DNA of 52,897 nt, from contig WGDO01000012.1 of assembly GCA_015493225.1 (NCBI GenBank), positions 1 to 52,897 of the forward strand. The letters run 5' to 3'. The notes beneath the pieces were generated by a model that was not told the origin of the DNA, did no database searches, and was given only the letters and a program-made list of their open reading frames with translations. Made by a program: the position numbers and the translations under genes. Origin of the DNA: Patescibacteria group bacterium. GTDB taxonomy: Bacteria; Patescibacteriota; Minisyncoccia; Moranbacterales; DUUL01. Shown here one piece after another: positions 17,919-26,720 of the stretch. The stretch's first letter is position 1. Each line of letters starts with the position of its first letter.

Positions 17919-19343
17919 ATGAACGAAAAAATAGTACAATATTTACAACAACAAATACGAACCACTGATGAGCGGTTGGCTCGTTTTACACATAGTCCCA
18001 AAGGCGAGCAGCATCCAACTCGTTTTATGTTTGTAAAATTAAATAGGTATATTGACAATTTTTTACAAAAAACATTGGAAAATAGAATGGTAATAATACC
18101 AGGATTTCGTGGTGTAGGTAAAACAACTTTAATGTCACAAGTTTGCAGTAAATATAAAAAAGAAAATTATGAAGTCCTGTTTCTTTCAGTGGAAGACGCA
18201 AAAAATTTACTTGATATTGGGATAGCTGAACTGATGACAGCCTATGAGGAAATCTTAGGCTATAATTTGGAAAAGGCAGATAAGCCAATCATTATTTTTC
18301 TAGACGAGATTCAGAGTGATGCAAAATGGGCAGTAACATTAAAATCCTTATTTGAAAAAACAACCAATGTTTTTTTCTGTTGCACGGGTTCATCAGCCGT
18401 AGTATTACAAACTACCCCAAATTTAGCGAGAAGAGCAATTTTTGAAAAAATGCCACCTATCTGTTTTACGGAATATCAAATGATAAAAAATTCTGTATTT
18501 CCCAAAAAAGGATTAAAAGAAAAAATTAGACAGGCAATATATTTTTCACAGAATGCCAATGAAGTGTATTCAAGGTTGGCTACACTAAAAACAGAAGTCA
18601 ATCAATACTGGGCAAAAGTAGATCGTAATGATGTTAAAAAATATTTGACTTCTGGAACTTTGCCATTTGCATTAACTATGCCAAATGAATTAGCGGTTTA
18701 TGACTCCATATCGTTACTGATTGATAAAATTATCAAATTGGATTTGCCAATGTTGGGTAATTTTGACAAAAACACACTGAGTGCAGTAAAAAGAATCCTA
18801 TTTATACTAGCTGAAAATGACACAACTAGTCTAGCTGGTCTAGAGAGGATATTTAAAATCAACCGGCTAACAATTGCGAATGTTTTAGATGTTCTAGAGA
18901 AGGCGGAGCTATTGATAAGAGTGTCGGCATATGGTTCAAATATGTCAGTGGCTAAGAAACCTGTTAAATATTTATTTATGTCTCCGGCAATTAGAATGGC
19001 TTTTTTCTATTTTACGGGACAAGAGGCAACTTTTCTCGGTCGCCAAGGAAAATTGCTAGAGGATTCAGTTGGAGCTCATCTCTATCGAGAATTTATCCTA
19101 AGGAGTCAGGGGGCTATTCGCTACGATAGCGCTCAGGGAGGAGCTGATTTCATTCTGCAGATACAAAATAGTAAGCAAATTATTGTTGAAGTTGGAATGG
19201 GAAAAAAAGACAAGAGGCAATTAGTAAATAGTATGAAAAAAATAAATTCTGATTATAGTTTAGTATTTTCTAGTAATGAGTTGCAAGTAGATAACGAATT
19301 ACAAATAGTTTTTGTGCCATTGGATTATTATTTTTTGATGTAA
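17919..19343 (+). CDS. AAA-type ATPase of the DUF4143 group
   Basis: A 474-residue ATPase. Walker A is GFRGVGKTTL and Walker B is IIIFLDEIQ, followed by FCCTGSSA, all typical of AAA_14/DUF4143 proteins. A winged-helix-like stretch (LAGLERIFKINRLTIANVLD) follows, then a C-terminal nuclease-like fold (GGADFILQI, IIVEVGMG) in which the usual E-x-K Lys appears to be Gly, so it is probably not a nuclease. It has its own promoter with a strong operator. No Shine-Dalgarno is visible in the short leader. Members are abundant in mobile regions and their cellular role is not well defined. Confidence 0.8.
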   Translation: MNEKIVQYLQQQIRTTDERLARFTHSPKGEQHPTRFMFVKLNRYIDNFLQKTLENRMVIIPGFRGVGKTTLMSQVCSKYKKENYEVLFLSVEDAKNLLDIGIAELMTAYEEILGYNLEKADKPIIIFLDEIQSDAKWAVTLKSLFEKTTNVFFCCTGSSAVVLQTTPNLARRAIFEKMPPICFTEYQMIKNSVFPKKGLKEKIRQAIYFSQNANEVYSRLATLKTEVNQYWAKVDRNDVKKYLTSGTLPFALTMPNELAVYDSISLLIDKIIKLDLPMLGNFDKNTLSAVKRILFILAENDTTSLAGLERIFKINRLTIANVLDVLEKAELLIRVSAYGSNMSVAKKPVKYLFMSPAIRMAFFYFTGQEATFLGRQGKLLEDSVGAHLYREFILRSQGAIRYDSAQGGADFILQIQNSKQIIVEVGMGKKDKRQLVNSMKKINSDYSLVFSSNELQVDNELQIVFVPLDYYFLM

Positions 19344-19414
19344 TAATATAGACATAATACGTCAATGCAACTAAAACAATTAATTAGAAAGACATAACAA
19401 TTAATTTTAAAACT

Positions 19415-19945
19415 ATGAAACAAGAAGATGAATTATATTATGATGCGATGGATGCATTAATGGAGGGAGATTCTGAGGAAGCAGTAGCATTGCTCAAAGA
19501 AGCTTTGGCAATTGATAAAAATTATGTGCAAACTTATGTTGGATTAGTATCTGCCTATGGTATGGAAAGGGATGATAGGAGAAGAATAGAAGCGACTAAA
19601 AAAGCGTTTGAAATAACTAAGAAGGATTATAAAAAATGGCCCAAAGAAATGTTGTGGGGCTATATGGAAAATAGGGCACATTTACGAGCCATACAGTATA
19701 TGGCTGATTTATATTGGGACAACGGAGAGGACGAAAAGGCCATAGAATTATTTGAGTTATTATTAAGGTTGAACCCAGGAGATAATCAAGGAGTAAGATA
19801 TGAATTAGCTGCTTTGTATGCTGGTAAAAGTGGTAGAGAATTGAATAATATGTTCGATAAGGGAAATGCTACTCAAAATTGGGATGACTTGGAAAAAATG
19901 CTTGCTAAACAAAACAAGAAACATAAATTTTGGGGACAAGGGTAG
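19415..19945 (+). CDS. Small TPR-repeat protein
   Basis: A 176-residue protein with tetratricopeptide-like helix pairs: DAMDALMEGDSEEAVALLKE near the start, ALAIDKNYVQTYVGLVSAYG next, and DLYWDNGEDEKAIELFELLL in the second half. It has no signal peptide and is probably cytoplasmic, with a binding role. It lies 71 nt after the ATPase gene and could share its transcript. It is very acidic. Confidence 0.7.
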   Translation: MKQEDELYYDAMDALMEGDSEEAVALLKEALAIDKNYVQTYVGLVSAYGMERDDRRRIEATKKAFEITKKDYKKWPKEMLWGYMENRAHLRAIQYMADLYWDNGEDEKAIELFELLLRLNPGDNQGVRYELAALYAGKSGRELNNMFDKGNATQNWDDLEKMLAKQNKKHKFWGQG

Positions 19946-19998
19946 GGTGGATTTTTGCTTCACAAACGGTTAATAAAATGATATACTGAAAAAAAGAA

Positions 19999-20027
19999 TT
20001 GACGAAGGGGCTATTATAGGATATAAT
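19999..20027 (+). promoter_or_regulatory. Promoter of the HicBA pair
   Basis: TTGACG, 17-bp spacer, TATAAT, about 40 nt before hicB. Confidence 0.6.
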
Positions 20028-20067
20028 AAAACTTCTTAAGTGATTTTAGTTATTAAACAATACAATT

Positions 20068-20394
20068 ATGTCTATCATAAAACAGGCAAAAGATAACATT
20101 GCAAAATTTATACTTGGTTCGAAATCTGTGCCCAGGGAGCTTTTAGAATTGTCTAATTATTTTCGTTCCTACGGGCCTATTAATTTTAAGTTTCACAAAG
20201 ATGGTGATGTAATAACAGCTACTAGTACAAATTTTAGACATGGTTCAATCATTACCTCTGGTAAAGATAAAAAAGAACTAGACGAAAATATAAAAGACGC
20301 AATCATGACAGCTTTCGAGATACCAAGTTCTTATGAAAAGGAGGCAAAAATTAACAATGTAAGTTCTAATAAAAAAGAATATGCCTTCGCGTAG
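20068..20394 (+). CDS. hicB: HicB-like antitoxin
   Basis: A 108-residue protein with a HicB-like core: INFKFHKDGDVITATSTNF, then SIITSGKDKKELDENIKDAI and FEIPSSY. It overlaps the next gene by 14 nt, so the two are translationally coupled. HicB antitoxins bind and block HicA and often repress their own promoter. No clear C-terminal DNA-binding domain is seen. The antitoxin comes first here, whereas hicA first is the more familiar order. Confidence 0.7.
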   Translation: MSIIKQAKDNIAKFILGSKSVPRELLELSNYFRSYGPINFKFHKDGDVITATSTNFRHGSIITSGKDKKELDENIKDAIMTAFEIPSSYEKEAKINNVSSNKKEYAFA

Positions 20395-20626
20395 TGAGTT
20401 GCCCGGATTGATTAAAAAACGGAAGTTTATAAAAGCTCTTGAAAAAAGTGGTTTTGTGATAAACAAAAAAGGAGGTAAAGGCGGACATTTCAAGGTTATC
20501 TACAAAAATGAAAAAACCATAACATTGCCTTCTTCTGATTTAAGAAAGGATCAATTGTATTATATAGTAAAAGCCATAGAAAATATTAGTGACGTTACCT
20601 GGGATGATTTAAAAAAATATTTGTAG
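20381..20626 (+). CDS. hicA: HicA-like mRNA interferase toxin
   Basis: An 81-residue protein with the HicA layout: IKALEKSGFVINKKGGKGGH, then TITLPSSDLRKDQLYYIVKA. HicA toxins are double-stranded-RNA-binding-fold proteins that cleave mRNA, and the conserved His of GGHF is the likely catalytic residue. The start overlaps hicB by 14 nt. A good terminator follows, so the pair is a self-contained unit. Confidence 0.78.
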   Translation: MPSRSELPGLIKKRKFIKALEKSGFVINKKGGKGGHFKVIYKNEKTITLPSSDLRKDQLYYIVKAIENISDVTWDDLKKYL

Positions 20627-20632
20627 AATATT

Positions 20633-20664
20633 AAAACACTCTGGAGGGAGTGTTTTCGTTTTTT
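20633..20664 (+). terminator. Terminator after hicA
   Basis: A 9-bp stem AAAACACTC/GAGTGTTTT (20633-20641 with 20648-20656), then a CG and a T6 tract. It separates the accessory region from rplU. Confidence 0.75.
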
Positions 20665-20719
20665 AAATGTATTTTCGAATGTAAAAACCTTGTGTAAATA
20701 AATCATCTAACGCTAAAGC

Positions 20720-20747
20720 TTGACAAGTTTTTATTCTTTGCTATAAT
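20720..20747 (+). promoter_or_regulatory. Promoter of rplU
   Basis: TTGACA, 16-bp spacer, TATAAT: the strongest match to consensus in the window. The leader is about 60 nt. Confidence 0.75.
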
Positions 20748-20813
20748 AGACTAAGTAATAAACTTGTTACCAAATAAGTTTATCAAAATTTTTAAGTAGA
20801 TTTCAAAATATTT

Positions 20814-21131
20814 ATGACAACTATTGCGGTAATTAAAACAGGCGGAAAACAATATAAGGTCTCTGAAGGAGATATTATTAATGTTGAAAAAATTGAGAAA
20901 AAAGACGGCACTAAAATCAAGTTGCCAATTTTATTTGTGGGAAATGACAAGGAAGTAAAAGTTGGTACTCCAGAAGTAAAAGGAGCGACAGTGGAAATAG
21001 AAGTGGTGGAGCAAACTCGCGGAAAGAAAGTTGTGGGAGTTAAGCATAAACCCAAGAAACGACAACTGAAAAAATTTGGGCATAGGCAGGATATGACGAA
21101 AATTAAGATTGGGAAGATAACAGGGGCTTGA
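20814..21131 (+). CDS. rplU: 50S ribosomal protein L21
   Basis: A 105-residue protein with typical bL21 features: AVIKTGGKQYKVSEGDII at the start, VVGVKHKPKKRQLKKFGHRQ and MTKIKIGKI near the end. It binds 23S rRNA in the large subunit. L27 (rpmA), which usually follows L21, is not here; the S10 cluster follows instead. The next promoter overlaps its stop codon. Confidence 0.95.
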   Translation: MTTIAVIKTGGKQYKVSEGDIINVEKIEKKDGTKIKLPILFVGNDKEVKVGTPEVKGATVEIEVVEQTRGKKVVGVKHKPKKRQLKKFGHRQDMTKIKIGKITGA

Positions 21132-21155
21132 CTTATTTTTAAAAGTGTATATAAT
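21128..21155 (+). promoter_or_regulatory. Promoter of the S10-spc ribosomal cluster
   Basis: TTGACT, 16-bp spacer, TATAAT; the -35 box overlaps the rplU stop. The leader to rpsJ is about 80 nt with no Shine-Dalgarno. Confidence 0.7.
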
Positions 21156-21236
21156 AGAATAAGTTAGGTTGCTAAGAGAAATTTTAAACGCAATCAACCA
21201 CCAAGATATTTAATTAAATTGTTCATTTGTTAAGTT

Positions 21237-21590
21237 ATGAAAGACGATAGCAAAAAGATAGATAAGGTTATTGATAAAACAGCTGAGAAATCTAAGCTTA
21301 GGATTAAAATTAAAGCTTTTGATCATAAAGTTATAGACCAGGCTGTTAAACAAATTATTGAAACCGCCGAAAGAAGTGGCGCCACAATTGTCGGACCAAT
21401 TCCGTTACCAACGGAAATTAAGAAGATGACAGTTAACCGTTCTACTTTTAAAAATAAAACGGCCAGGGATCAATATGAAATTAGAACTCACAAAAGATTG
21501 ATTGATATTGTCGAACCATCAGAAAATACCATTGGAAACTTAACGAATATGGATTTACCGGCAGGAGTTGGAGTGGAAATTAAAATGTAA
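21237..21590 (+). CDS. rpsJ: 30S ribosomal protein S10
   Basis: A 117-residue protein with LRIKIKAFDHKVIDQAV, GATIVGPIPLPTEI and RTHKRLIDIVEPSENTI, all typical of uS10. A ~20-residue Lys/Asp-rich N-terminal tail precedes the core. It is the first gene of the S10 cluster. The following 111-nt spacer before rplC is long for this operon. Confidence 0.95.
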   Translation: MKDDSKKIDKVIDKTAEKSKLRIKIKAFDHKVIDQAVKQIIETAERSGATIVGPIPLPTEIKKMTVNRSTFKNKTARDQYEIRTHKRLIDIVEPSENTIGNLTNMDLPAGVGVEIKM

Positions 21591-21701
21591 CAAATAAAAT
21601 TAATCAAAGTCCAGATGGATACTAGGTTAATTTAAAGTCAAAATATTTTATTGATTTTAAGTTAGCGCAGGTATTTACGGATAAATAGCTGTTTTTTTAT
21701 T

Positions 21702-22262
21702 ATGAAAATGATTTTAGGAAAAAAATTAGGAATGACCACTATATACACTGAGGAAAAGGCTCAGCATGTTACCTTGGTTGATACAAACACCAATAGTATT
21801 GGTGGCATTAGAACAGAAGAGAAAGATGGTTACACGGCTGTTCAGGTTAAATTTACTCCAGAGAAAAGCAAGGAAGTCATTAGCGAATTTAGAATAGAAG
21901 AAATCGGTGAGCTTAAGAAAGGAGATAAGGTTGAGGCTAGGCAGTTTTCTAAAGGAGATAAAGTCATCGCTAAGGGAATTTCCAAGGGAAAAGGATATCA
22001 GGGTGTAGTAAAGCGACATGGTTTTGCAGGTTCTCCAGCTTCCCATGGACATCGTCATGACTTGAGAGCTCCCGGTTCTATCGGTAGTGCTTTCCCGGAA
22101 AGAGTTATGAAAGGAAAAAGAATGGCCGGAAGGATGGGGTCCCAGAGTGTTACAGTGAAAAATTTAGAAATTGTTCAGGTAGGTGAGGATGGAATTATTG
22201 CCATCAAAGGAGCTCTTCCTGGAAATAATAAAGGAATTGTTAAAATAATAAGTCAAGATTAA
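21702..22262 (+). CDS. rplC: 50S ribosomal protein L3
   Basis: A 186-residue uL3, a little shorter than the ~209 residues of E. coli. It begins MILGKKLGMTTIY and has GKGYQGVVKRHGFAGSPASH and FPERVMKGKRMAGRMGSQ, the loop that reaches toward the peptidyl transferase centre. It is followed after 11 nt by rplD. Confidence 0.95.
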   Translation: MKMILGKKLGMTTIYTEEKAQHVTLVDTNTNSIGGIRTEEKDGYTAVQVKFTPEKSKEVISEFRIEEIGELKKGDKVEARQFSKGDKVIAKGISKGKGYQGVVKRHGFAGSPASHGHRHDLRAPGSIGSAFPERVMKGKRMAGRMGSQSVTVKNLEIVQVGEDGIIAIKGALPGNNKGIVKIISQD

Positions 22263-22273
22263 GATTAATAGTA

Positions 22274-22900
22274 ATGAAAGTTGATGTAAAAGATTTAGCC
22301 GGAAAAGTAGTTGAGACCTTGGAGTTAAAATCCAAAGCTTTTAATGTAGATGTTAATGAGAATTTGTTGCATCAAGTTTATGTTGCTCAGTATGCCAATC
22401 AGCGACATTCTAAAGCTCACACCAAGACCCGAGGAGAAATTCAAGGTTCCACAAAAAAACCCTGGAAACAAAAAGGAACGGGACGAGCTAGAACCGGAGA
22501 TGTTAAAAATCCGATTTGGCGAAGTGGAGGAACTGTTTTCGGCCCAAGAAGCAATAGAAATTATTCTCAGAAGATTAATAAAAAAGAAGCTCGTTTAGCA
22601 ACTATTATGGCCTTGGTTTCAAAAATTAAAGAAGATCAATTAGTAGTCGTAAGAGATTATAATTTAAAAGAAGTGAAAGCAAGTTTAATGGCTAAGGTAG
22701 TTGATAAATTAAAACTAGCTGGTAAAACTTTAATGGTTTTTGATAAAGATGGTAAAAAATATATGCGAGCCAGTCAAAATTTATCACAGATTAGTAATTT
22801 AGATGTTGAGAAATTAAATGTTTTAGACATTTTGAATAATAAATACATAGTAGTTAATGAAGCGGGAATGAAATTTTTAGATAAAAAGTATAGTAAATAA
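22274..22900 (+). CDS. rplD: 50S ribosomal protein L4
   Basis: A 208-residue uL4 with TRGEIQGSTKKPWKQKGTGR and RTGDVKNPIWRSGGTVFGP, the extended loop that lines the exit tunnel. Length is normal. In many bacteria L4 represses the S10 operon; no leader structure for that was recognised here. Confidence 0.95.
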   Translation: MKVDVKDLAGKVVETLELKSKAFNVDVNENLLHQVYVAQYANQRHSKAHTKTRGEIQGSTKKPWKQKGTGRARTGDVKNPIWRSGGTVFGPRSNRNYSQKINKKEARLATIMALVSKIKEDQLVVVRDYNLKEVKASLMAKVVDKLKLAGKTLMVFDKDGKKYMRASQNLSQISNLDVEKLNVLDILNNKYIVVNEAGMKFLDKKYSK

Positions 22901-22919
22901 TTAGTTAAACGATAAAACA

Positions 22920-23396
22920 GTGTCAGCATTTTGGAAAAAAGACAATAAAGATTCACAGGATAAGGAAGCCTCTGCTAAAAAAGACGGTGCTGTTGTTGCA
23001 GATAAAAAAGAAAGTAAAGCTAAAAAAGTTTCTCAGCCAGTTGAAAAAACAGCCAAGAAAAAAGATAGTAAAAAGAAAGGAAAAAAGGATAAAGGATTGG
23101 TTGTTCCAGAAGAAAAAGCGACTTTGATAAATAAAGTATTAATTAAACCAATGATTTCCGAGGCAGTAATGAAGGCCCAGGAGATAGGAAAATATACATT
23201 TAAGGTTAGAATGTCTGCCACTAAAAAAGAAATAGCCTTGGCAGTAGAATCATTGTACAAAGTAACCGTTCGAAAAGTAAATGTTGTAAATTACGGAGCT
23301 CAGAATAAAATGTTTAGAGGGAAAAAAGGAAGTACTAAGGGGTATAAAAAAGCAATTATTTCCCTAAAAGAAGGTGATAAAATTAAGTTATTTTAG
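22920..23396 (+). CDS. rplW: 50S ribosomal protein L23 with a long charged N-terminal extension
   Basis: A 158-residue protein. The uL23 core is in the second half (LINKVLIKPMISEAVMKAQ, then VNVVNYGAQNKMFRGKKG and LKEGDKIKLF). About 60 extra residues, rich in Lys and Glu, come first; the family usually has about 95-100 residues. The start is GTG at 22920. A start inside the extension cannot be excluded, because no Shine-Dalgarno marks either position. Confidence 0.92.
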   Translation: MSAFWKKDNKDSQDKEASAKKDGAVVADKKESKAKKVSQPVEKTAKKKDSKKKGKKDKGLVVPEEKATLINKVLIKPMISEAVMKAQEIGKYTFKVRMSATKKEIALAVESLYKVTVRKVNVVNYGAQNKMFRGKKGSTKGYKKAIISLKEGDKIKLF

Positions 23397-23409
23397 TTAA
23401 TTTAGAAAT

Positions 23410-24243
23410 ATGGCAGTTAAAGTTTACAAAAAGAATACAGCGGGACGACGAAAAATGTCAATTGTTAAGCCTGAAAATTTAACCGATAAAAAACCGGAAA
23501 AATCTTTGCTTAAAAAATTGAATAAAAAAGTTGGTCGTTCTCATGGAAAAATTTCTATCCGACATCGAGGTGGTGGTGCAAAGAAAAAATATCGAGTTAT
23601 TGATTTCAAGATGAGAAAAATAGGTGTGGAAAGTATCGTTGAAGCTATTGAAAAAGATCCAAACAGAAGTGCTCTAATAGCCCTAATGTTAGATACCGAT
23701 GGAGAAAGAAGATATATTTTGGCAACGCAAAATATGAAAGTTGGTGATAAAGTAATCGTTGACGAAAAAACACCAATGACCGAAGGAAATAGGATGATGT
23801 TGAAAAATATTCCTGTTGGAACAACAGTTTGTAATATTGAGATGGTTCCAGGAAAAGGTTCTCAAATTGTTAGAAGTGCCGGTTCCTCAGCTCTTTTGCA
23901 AGCAATTGATAATGGAATGGCCCAGTTAAAAATGCCATCAACAGAAATTAGAATAGTTAGAGAGGATTGTTTTGCAACCATCGGACAGGTAAGTAATTTT
24001 GAACATAATATTTATAGAATTGGTAAGGCCGGAAGAAGGCGACACATGGGTTGGAGACCAGCCGTGAGGGGTAGTGCTATGAATCCAGTTGACCATCCAC
24101 ATGGTGGTGGAGAAGGAACTCAACCAATCGGGTTGAAATATCCAAAAACACCCTGGGGAAAACCAGCTTTGGGAGTTAAGACTAGAAAAAAGAAGAATGC
24201 ATCCAATAAGTTTATTATTCGTCGAAGAAAGAAAAGGAAGTAA
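23410..24243 (+). CDS. rplB: 50S ribosomal protein L2
   Basis: A 277-residue uL2 of standard length. HGKISIRHRGGGAKKKYR lies near residue 45-62, and the conserved C-terminal region has MGWRPAVRGSAMNPVDHPHG, with the His needed for peptidyl transferase activity, then KKRK at the end. It lies 13 nt after rplW. Confidence 0.97.
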   Translation: MAVKVYKKNTAGRRKMSIVKPENLTDKKPEKSLLKKLNKKVGRSHGKISIRHRGGGAKKKYRVIDFKMRKIGVESIVEAIEKDPNRSALIALMLDTDGERRYILATQNMKVGDKVIVDEKTPMTEGNRMMLKNIPVGTTVCNIEMVPGKGSQIVRSAGSSALLQAIDNGMAQLKMPSTEIRIVREDCFATIGQVSNFEHNIYRIGKAGRRRHMGWRPAVRGSAMNPVDHPHGGGEGTQPIGLKYPKTPWGKPALGVKTRKKKNASNKFIIRRRKKRK

Positions 24244-24273
24244 AGTTTAAAAACACTAAGTAAGAAAAAAAAT

Positions 24274-24597
24274 ATGTCAAGAAGTTTAAAAAAAGGTCCA
24301 TATATTGATCCAATAATTTTAAAGAAGGTGCAAGGAAAAAAACCGGCTGATGTTGGAGTTATTAAAACCTGGTCTCGTTCTTGTACTATTTTTCCAGATA
24401 TGGTTGGATTTACCTTTGCAGTTTACAATGGACGGAAATTTATTGAAGTGCATATTTCAGAAGACATGGTTGGACATAAGTTAGGAGAATTTTCTCACAC
24501 TAGAACATTTGTGAAACATGGTGGTAAGATTCAAAAAGATTTGGAACAAGCTTCAAAAGAAAGAGAAATTCAAGCAGCCAAATCCTCTAAAGAATAG
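24274..24597 (+). CDS. rpsS: 30S ribosomal protein S19
   Basis: A 107-residue uS19: [34 protein letters not shown], and [20 protein letters not shown] short charged C-terminal tail extends beyond the usual ~92 residues. It binds 16S rRNA in the 30S head. Confidence 0.96.
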   Translation: MSRSLKKGPYIDPIILKKVQGKKPADVGVIKTWSRSCTIFPDMVGFTFAVYNGRKFIEVHISEDMVGHKLGEFSHTRTFVKHGGKIQKDLEQASKEREIQAAKSSKE

Positions 24598-24621
24598 TTT
24601 ATTTAGAATAATTTAATTTAT

Positions 24622-25047
24622 ATGAAAGTTCAAGTAAGATTAAATAATTATAGACGATCAGCCAGTAAGGTTCGAGAATTAATCCCAGTGATTAAAGGAT
24701 TGGATGTTTCTCAGGCTGAAAATCAACTAAGAGTTTTAGCTAAGGGCAGTGCTCCAGATATGCTAAAGCTACTACTAAGTGCTGTGGCCGCTGCTAAGAA
24801 TGATTTTAATTTAAAGGAAAAAGATTTGATTGTTGATAACATTATGGTGCAAGAGGGTAAAACTATGAAACGATGGAGGGCCAGAGCCTATGGTCGAGCA
24901 AATCAAATTTTGAAAAGAAGTTGTCATGTTTTATTGACTGTTAAGGAAAGAGAGGATAGTATAAAGGAAGAGAAGCTCGTAAAGGAAAAAACAGAGGGAA
25001 AAAAGGAGAAAGATACGAAAGAAAAAGAAGTAAAGAAAGCTGATTAA
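24622..25047 (+). CDS. rplV: 50S ribosomal protein L22 with a charged tail
   Basis: A 141-residue uL22. The core has RRSASKVRELIPVIKGLDV and MKRWRARAYGRANQILKRS, the tunnel-lining hairpin. About 30 Lys/Glu residues are added at the C-terminus. The stop is followed after 1 nt by two hairpins (25049-25095), unusual inside this operon. Confidence 0.95.
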   Translation: MKVQVRLNNYRRSASKVRELIPVIKGLDVSQAENQLRVLAKGSAPDMLKLLLSAVAAAKNDFNLKEKDLIVDNIMVQEGKTMKRWRARAYGRANQILKRSCHVLLTVKEREDSIKEEKLVKEKTEGKKEKDTKEKEVKKAD

Positions 25048-25048
25048 A

Positions 25049-25095
25049 CCCCCCAAATTTTTCTTCGAAAAATTTGACCCCCTTTACACAGGGGG
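25049..25095. repeat. Two adjacent hairpins between rplV and rpsC
   Basis: AAATTTTTC/GAAAAATTT (25055-25063 with 25067-25075) and CCCCC/GGGGG (25078-25082 with 25091-25095). A C6 run at 25049-25054 could pair with the G5 run instead. No T tract follows, so this is not a typical terminator. It resembles the element near 16616. Confidence 0.6.
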
Positions 25096-25132
25096 TAACT
25101 GAAAAGTAATTTAATTTAATAACAAGACAAAC

Positions 25133-25795
25133 ATGGGACAAAAGGTAGATCCACGAGTACTAAGATTGGGAATAAACAAGACCTGGAATTCTCTTTGGTA
25201 TAATAAGAAAAATTATAAAAATCTTTTGCAACAAGATATTGTTTTGGTTGATTATATTAAAGCAAGATATAAAACAGCTGGTATTGCTGAAGTGCGAGTA
25301 GAGAGAAGTATTGCTAAATTGCGAATAGTTATTAAAACAAACAAACCTGGTATAATTATTGGACGAGGCGGACAAGGATTAGAAGACCTACGAAAAGATC
25401 TAGAAAGAAAATTTTTATTTAATGAAAAATTAAAAGCAATTATTGATGTCAAGGAAGTAAAGAGCATGAATGAGAGTGCTCAATTGTTAGCCGACGATGC
25501 TGCTTTCCAACTGGAGAAACGAATTGCCTTTAGGAGAATTATGAAAATGATGCTAGATAAAGCCATGCAGGACAGAAATATTAATGGAATTAAAATATCT
25601 TTGTCTGGACGTTTAGGTGGAGCAGAAATGTCTCGAGTGGAATGGTTGGCTAAAGGAAATATTCCTTTGCACACCTTAAAAGCAAATATCGATTTTGCCA
25701 AATCAACAGCTCGAACAACCTACGGAGCTATTGGAGTAAAAGTTTGGTTGAATAAAGTTAGCGCTAAACCAGCAGTTGATAGATATAAGAAATAA
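25133..25795 (+). CDS. rpsC: 30S ribosomal protein S3
   Basis: A 220-residue uS3. It begins MGQKVDPRVLRLGINKTW, has the KH-domain loop IIIGRGGQGLEDLRKD, and the C-terminal SLSGRLGGAEMSRVEWLAKG and TTYGAIGVKVW. It forms part of the mRNA entry site. Length is normal. Confidence 0.97.
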   Translation: MGQKVDPRVLRLGINKTWNSLWYNKKNYKNLLQQDIVLVDYIKARYKTAGIAEVRVERSIAKLRIVIKTNKPGIIIGRGGQGLEDLRKDLERKFLFNEKLKAIIDVKEVKSMNESAQLLADDAAFQLEKRIAFRRIMKMMLDKAMQDRNINGIKISLSGRLGGAEMSRVEWLAKGNIPLHTLKANIDFAKSTARTTYGAIGVKVWLNKVSAKPAVDRYKK

Positions 25796-25817
25796 TATTT
25801 AGTATAGTTACAAAGTT

Positions 25818-26228
25818 ATGTTGATGCCCAAGAAAGTAAAATTTAGAAAAGTTCACCGAGGTGGTAGGATTAAAGGATTATCCTATCGTGGTAATAAGTT
25901 GTCTTTTGGTTCCTATGGATTGAAATCAATGGACATTGGAATGTTAAATTCTAGAGAAATTGAAGCGGCTCGACGAGCTATTACCAGATATGTTCAGAGA
26001 GGTGGAAAGATTTGGATTAGAGTATTTCCCGATCATTCTATGACTAAAAAAGGAGCAGAAGTTCCAATGGGTAAGGGTAAAGGAGCTCCAGATCATTTTA
26101 TTGCTAAAATTAAACCAGGAAAAATTATATTTGAAATGGATGGTATTGATGAGGAGACAGCCAGAAGGGCTTTACGTTTGGGGTCTGATAAGCTAAGCGT
26201 ACGTACTAAATTTATTAAGAATAATTAA
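25818..26228 (+). CDS. rplP: 50S ribosomal protein L16
   Basis: A 136-residue uL16. The start at 25818 ([16 protein letters not shown]) matches the family, so it is preferred over the ATG at 25824. It has [20 protein letters not shown] and [20 protein letters not shown]. It binds near the A-site tRNA and is followed after 1 nt by rpmC. Confidence 0.96.
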   Translation: MLMPKKVKFRKVHRGGRIKGLSYRGNKLSFGSYGLKSMDIGMLNSREIEAARRAITRYVQRGGKIWIRVFPDHSMTKKGAEVPMGKGKGAPDHFIAKIKPGKIIFEMDGIDEETARRALRLGSDKLSVRTKFIKNN

Positions 26229-26229
26229 G

Positions 26230-26418
26230 ATGAAAGCAGTAGAATTACAAGAACAAACTAAGGAAGAATTATTGGAATTGTTAAGACAAAAAGAGGCTGG
26301 TTTAGTAAAGCTTAAGTTTGGAGTAGCAATGAAACAGCAGAAGAATTATAAAGAAATTCCAGCCGTTAAAAAGGATATTGCCAGAATTAAGACTCAATTA
26401 AAATTAGTAAACAATTAA
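26230..26418 (+). CDS. rpmC: 50S ribosomal protein L29
   Basis: A 62-residue, two-helix uL29: TKEELLELLRQKEAGLVKLK and IPAVKKDIARIKTQL. Normal length and position; it sits at the tunnel exit next to L23. Confidence 0.93.
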   Translation: MKAVELQEQTKEELLELLRQKEAGLVKLKFGVAMKQQKNYKEIPAVKKDIARIKTQLKLVNN

Positions 26419-26427
26419 TTTATAGAT

Positions 26428-26703
26428 ATGACTGAAAAGGAAACAACTACAACTGCTAAGGCAGAAGCAACAAAAAATAAATCATTGAAAAGAGGTGTTG
26501 TAATTAGTGATAAATTGGATAAAACGATTGTTGTTAAAGTTAATACTCTCAAGGAACATCCAAAGTATAAAAAGCGATATATGAGCTCTAAAAAATACAA
26601 GGTTCATGATGAAAAAAATGAACACAGTATTGGTGACAAGGTTAGTTTTGAAGCCTGTCGTCCAATTAGTCGTGACAAAAGATGGATTATTGTAAATAAA
26701 TAG
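26428..26703 (+). CDS. rpsQ: 30S ribosomal protein S17
   Basis: A 91-residue uS17: RGVVISDKLDKTIVVKV, then RYMSSKKYKVHDEKNEHSIG and CRPISRDKRW. A Thr/Lys-rich N-terminal tail of about 18 residues precedes the OB-fold core. It binds 16S rRNA in the 30S body. Confidence 0.95.
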   Translation: MTEKETTTTAKAEATKNKSLKRGVVISDKLDKTIVVKVNTLKEHPKYKKRYMSSKKYKVHDEKNEHSIGDKVSFEACRPISRDKRWIIVNK

Positions 26704-26720
26704 ATAAATTTTTATAAGAA

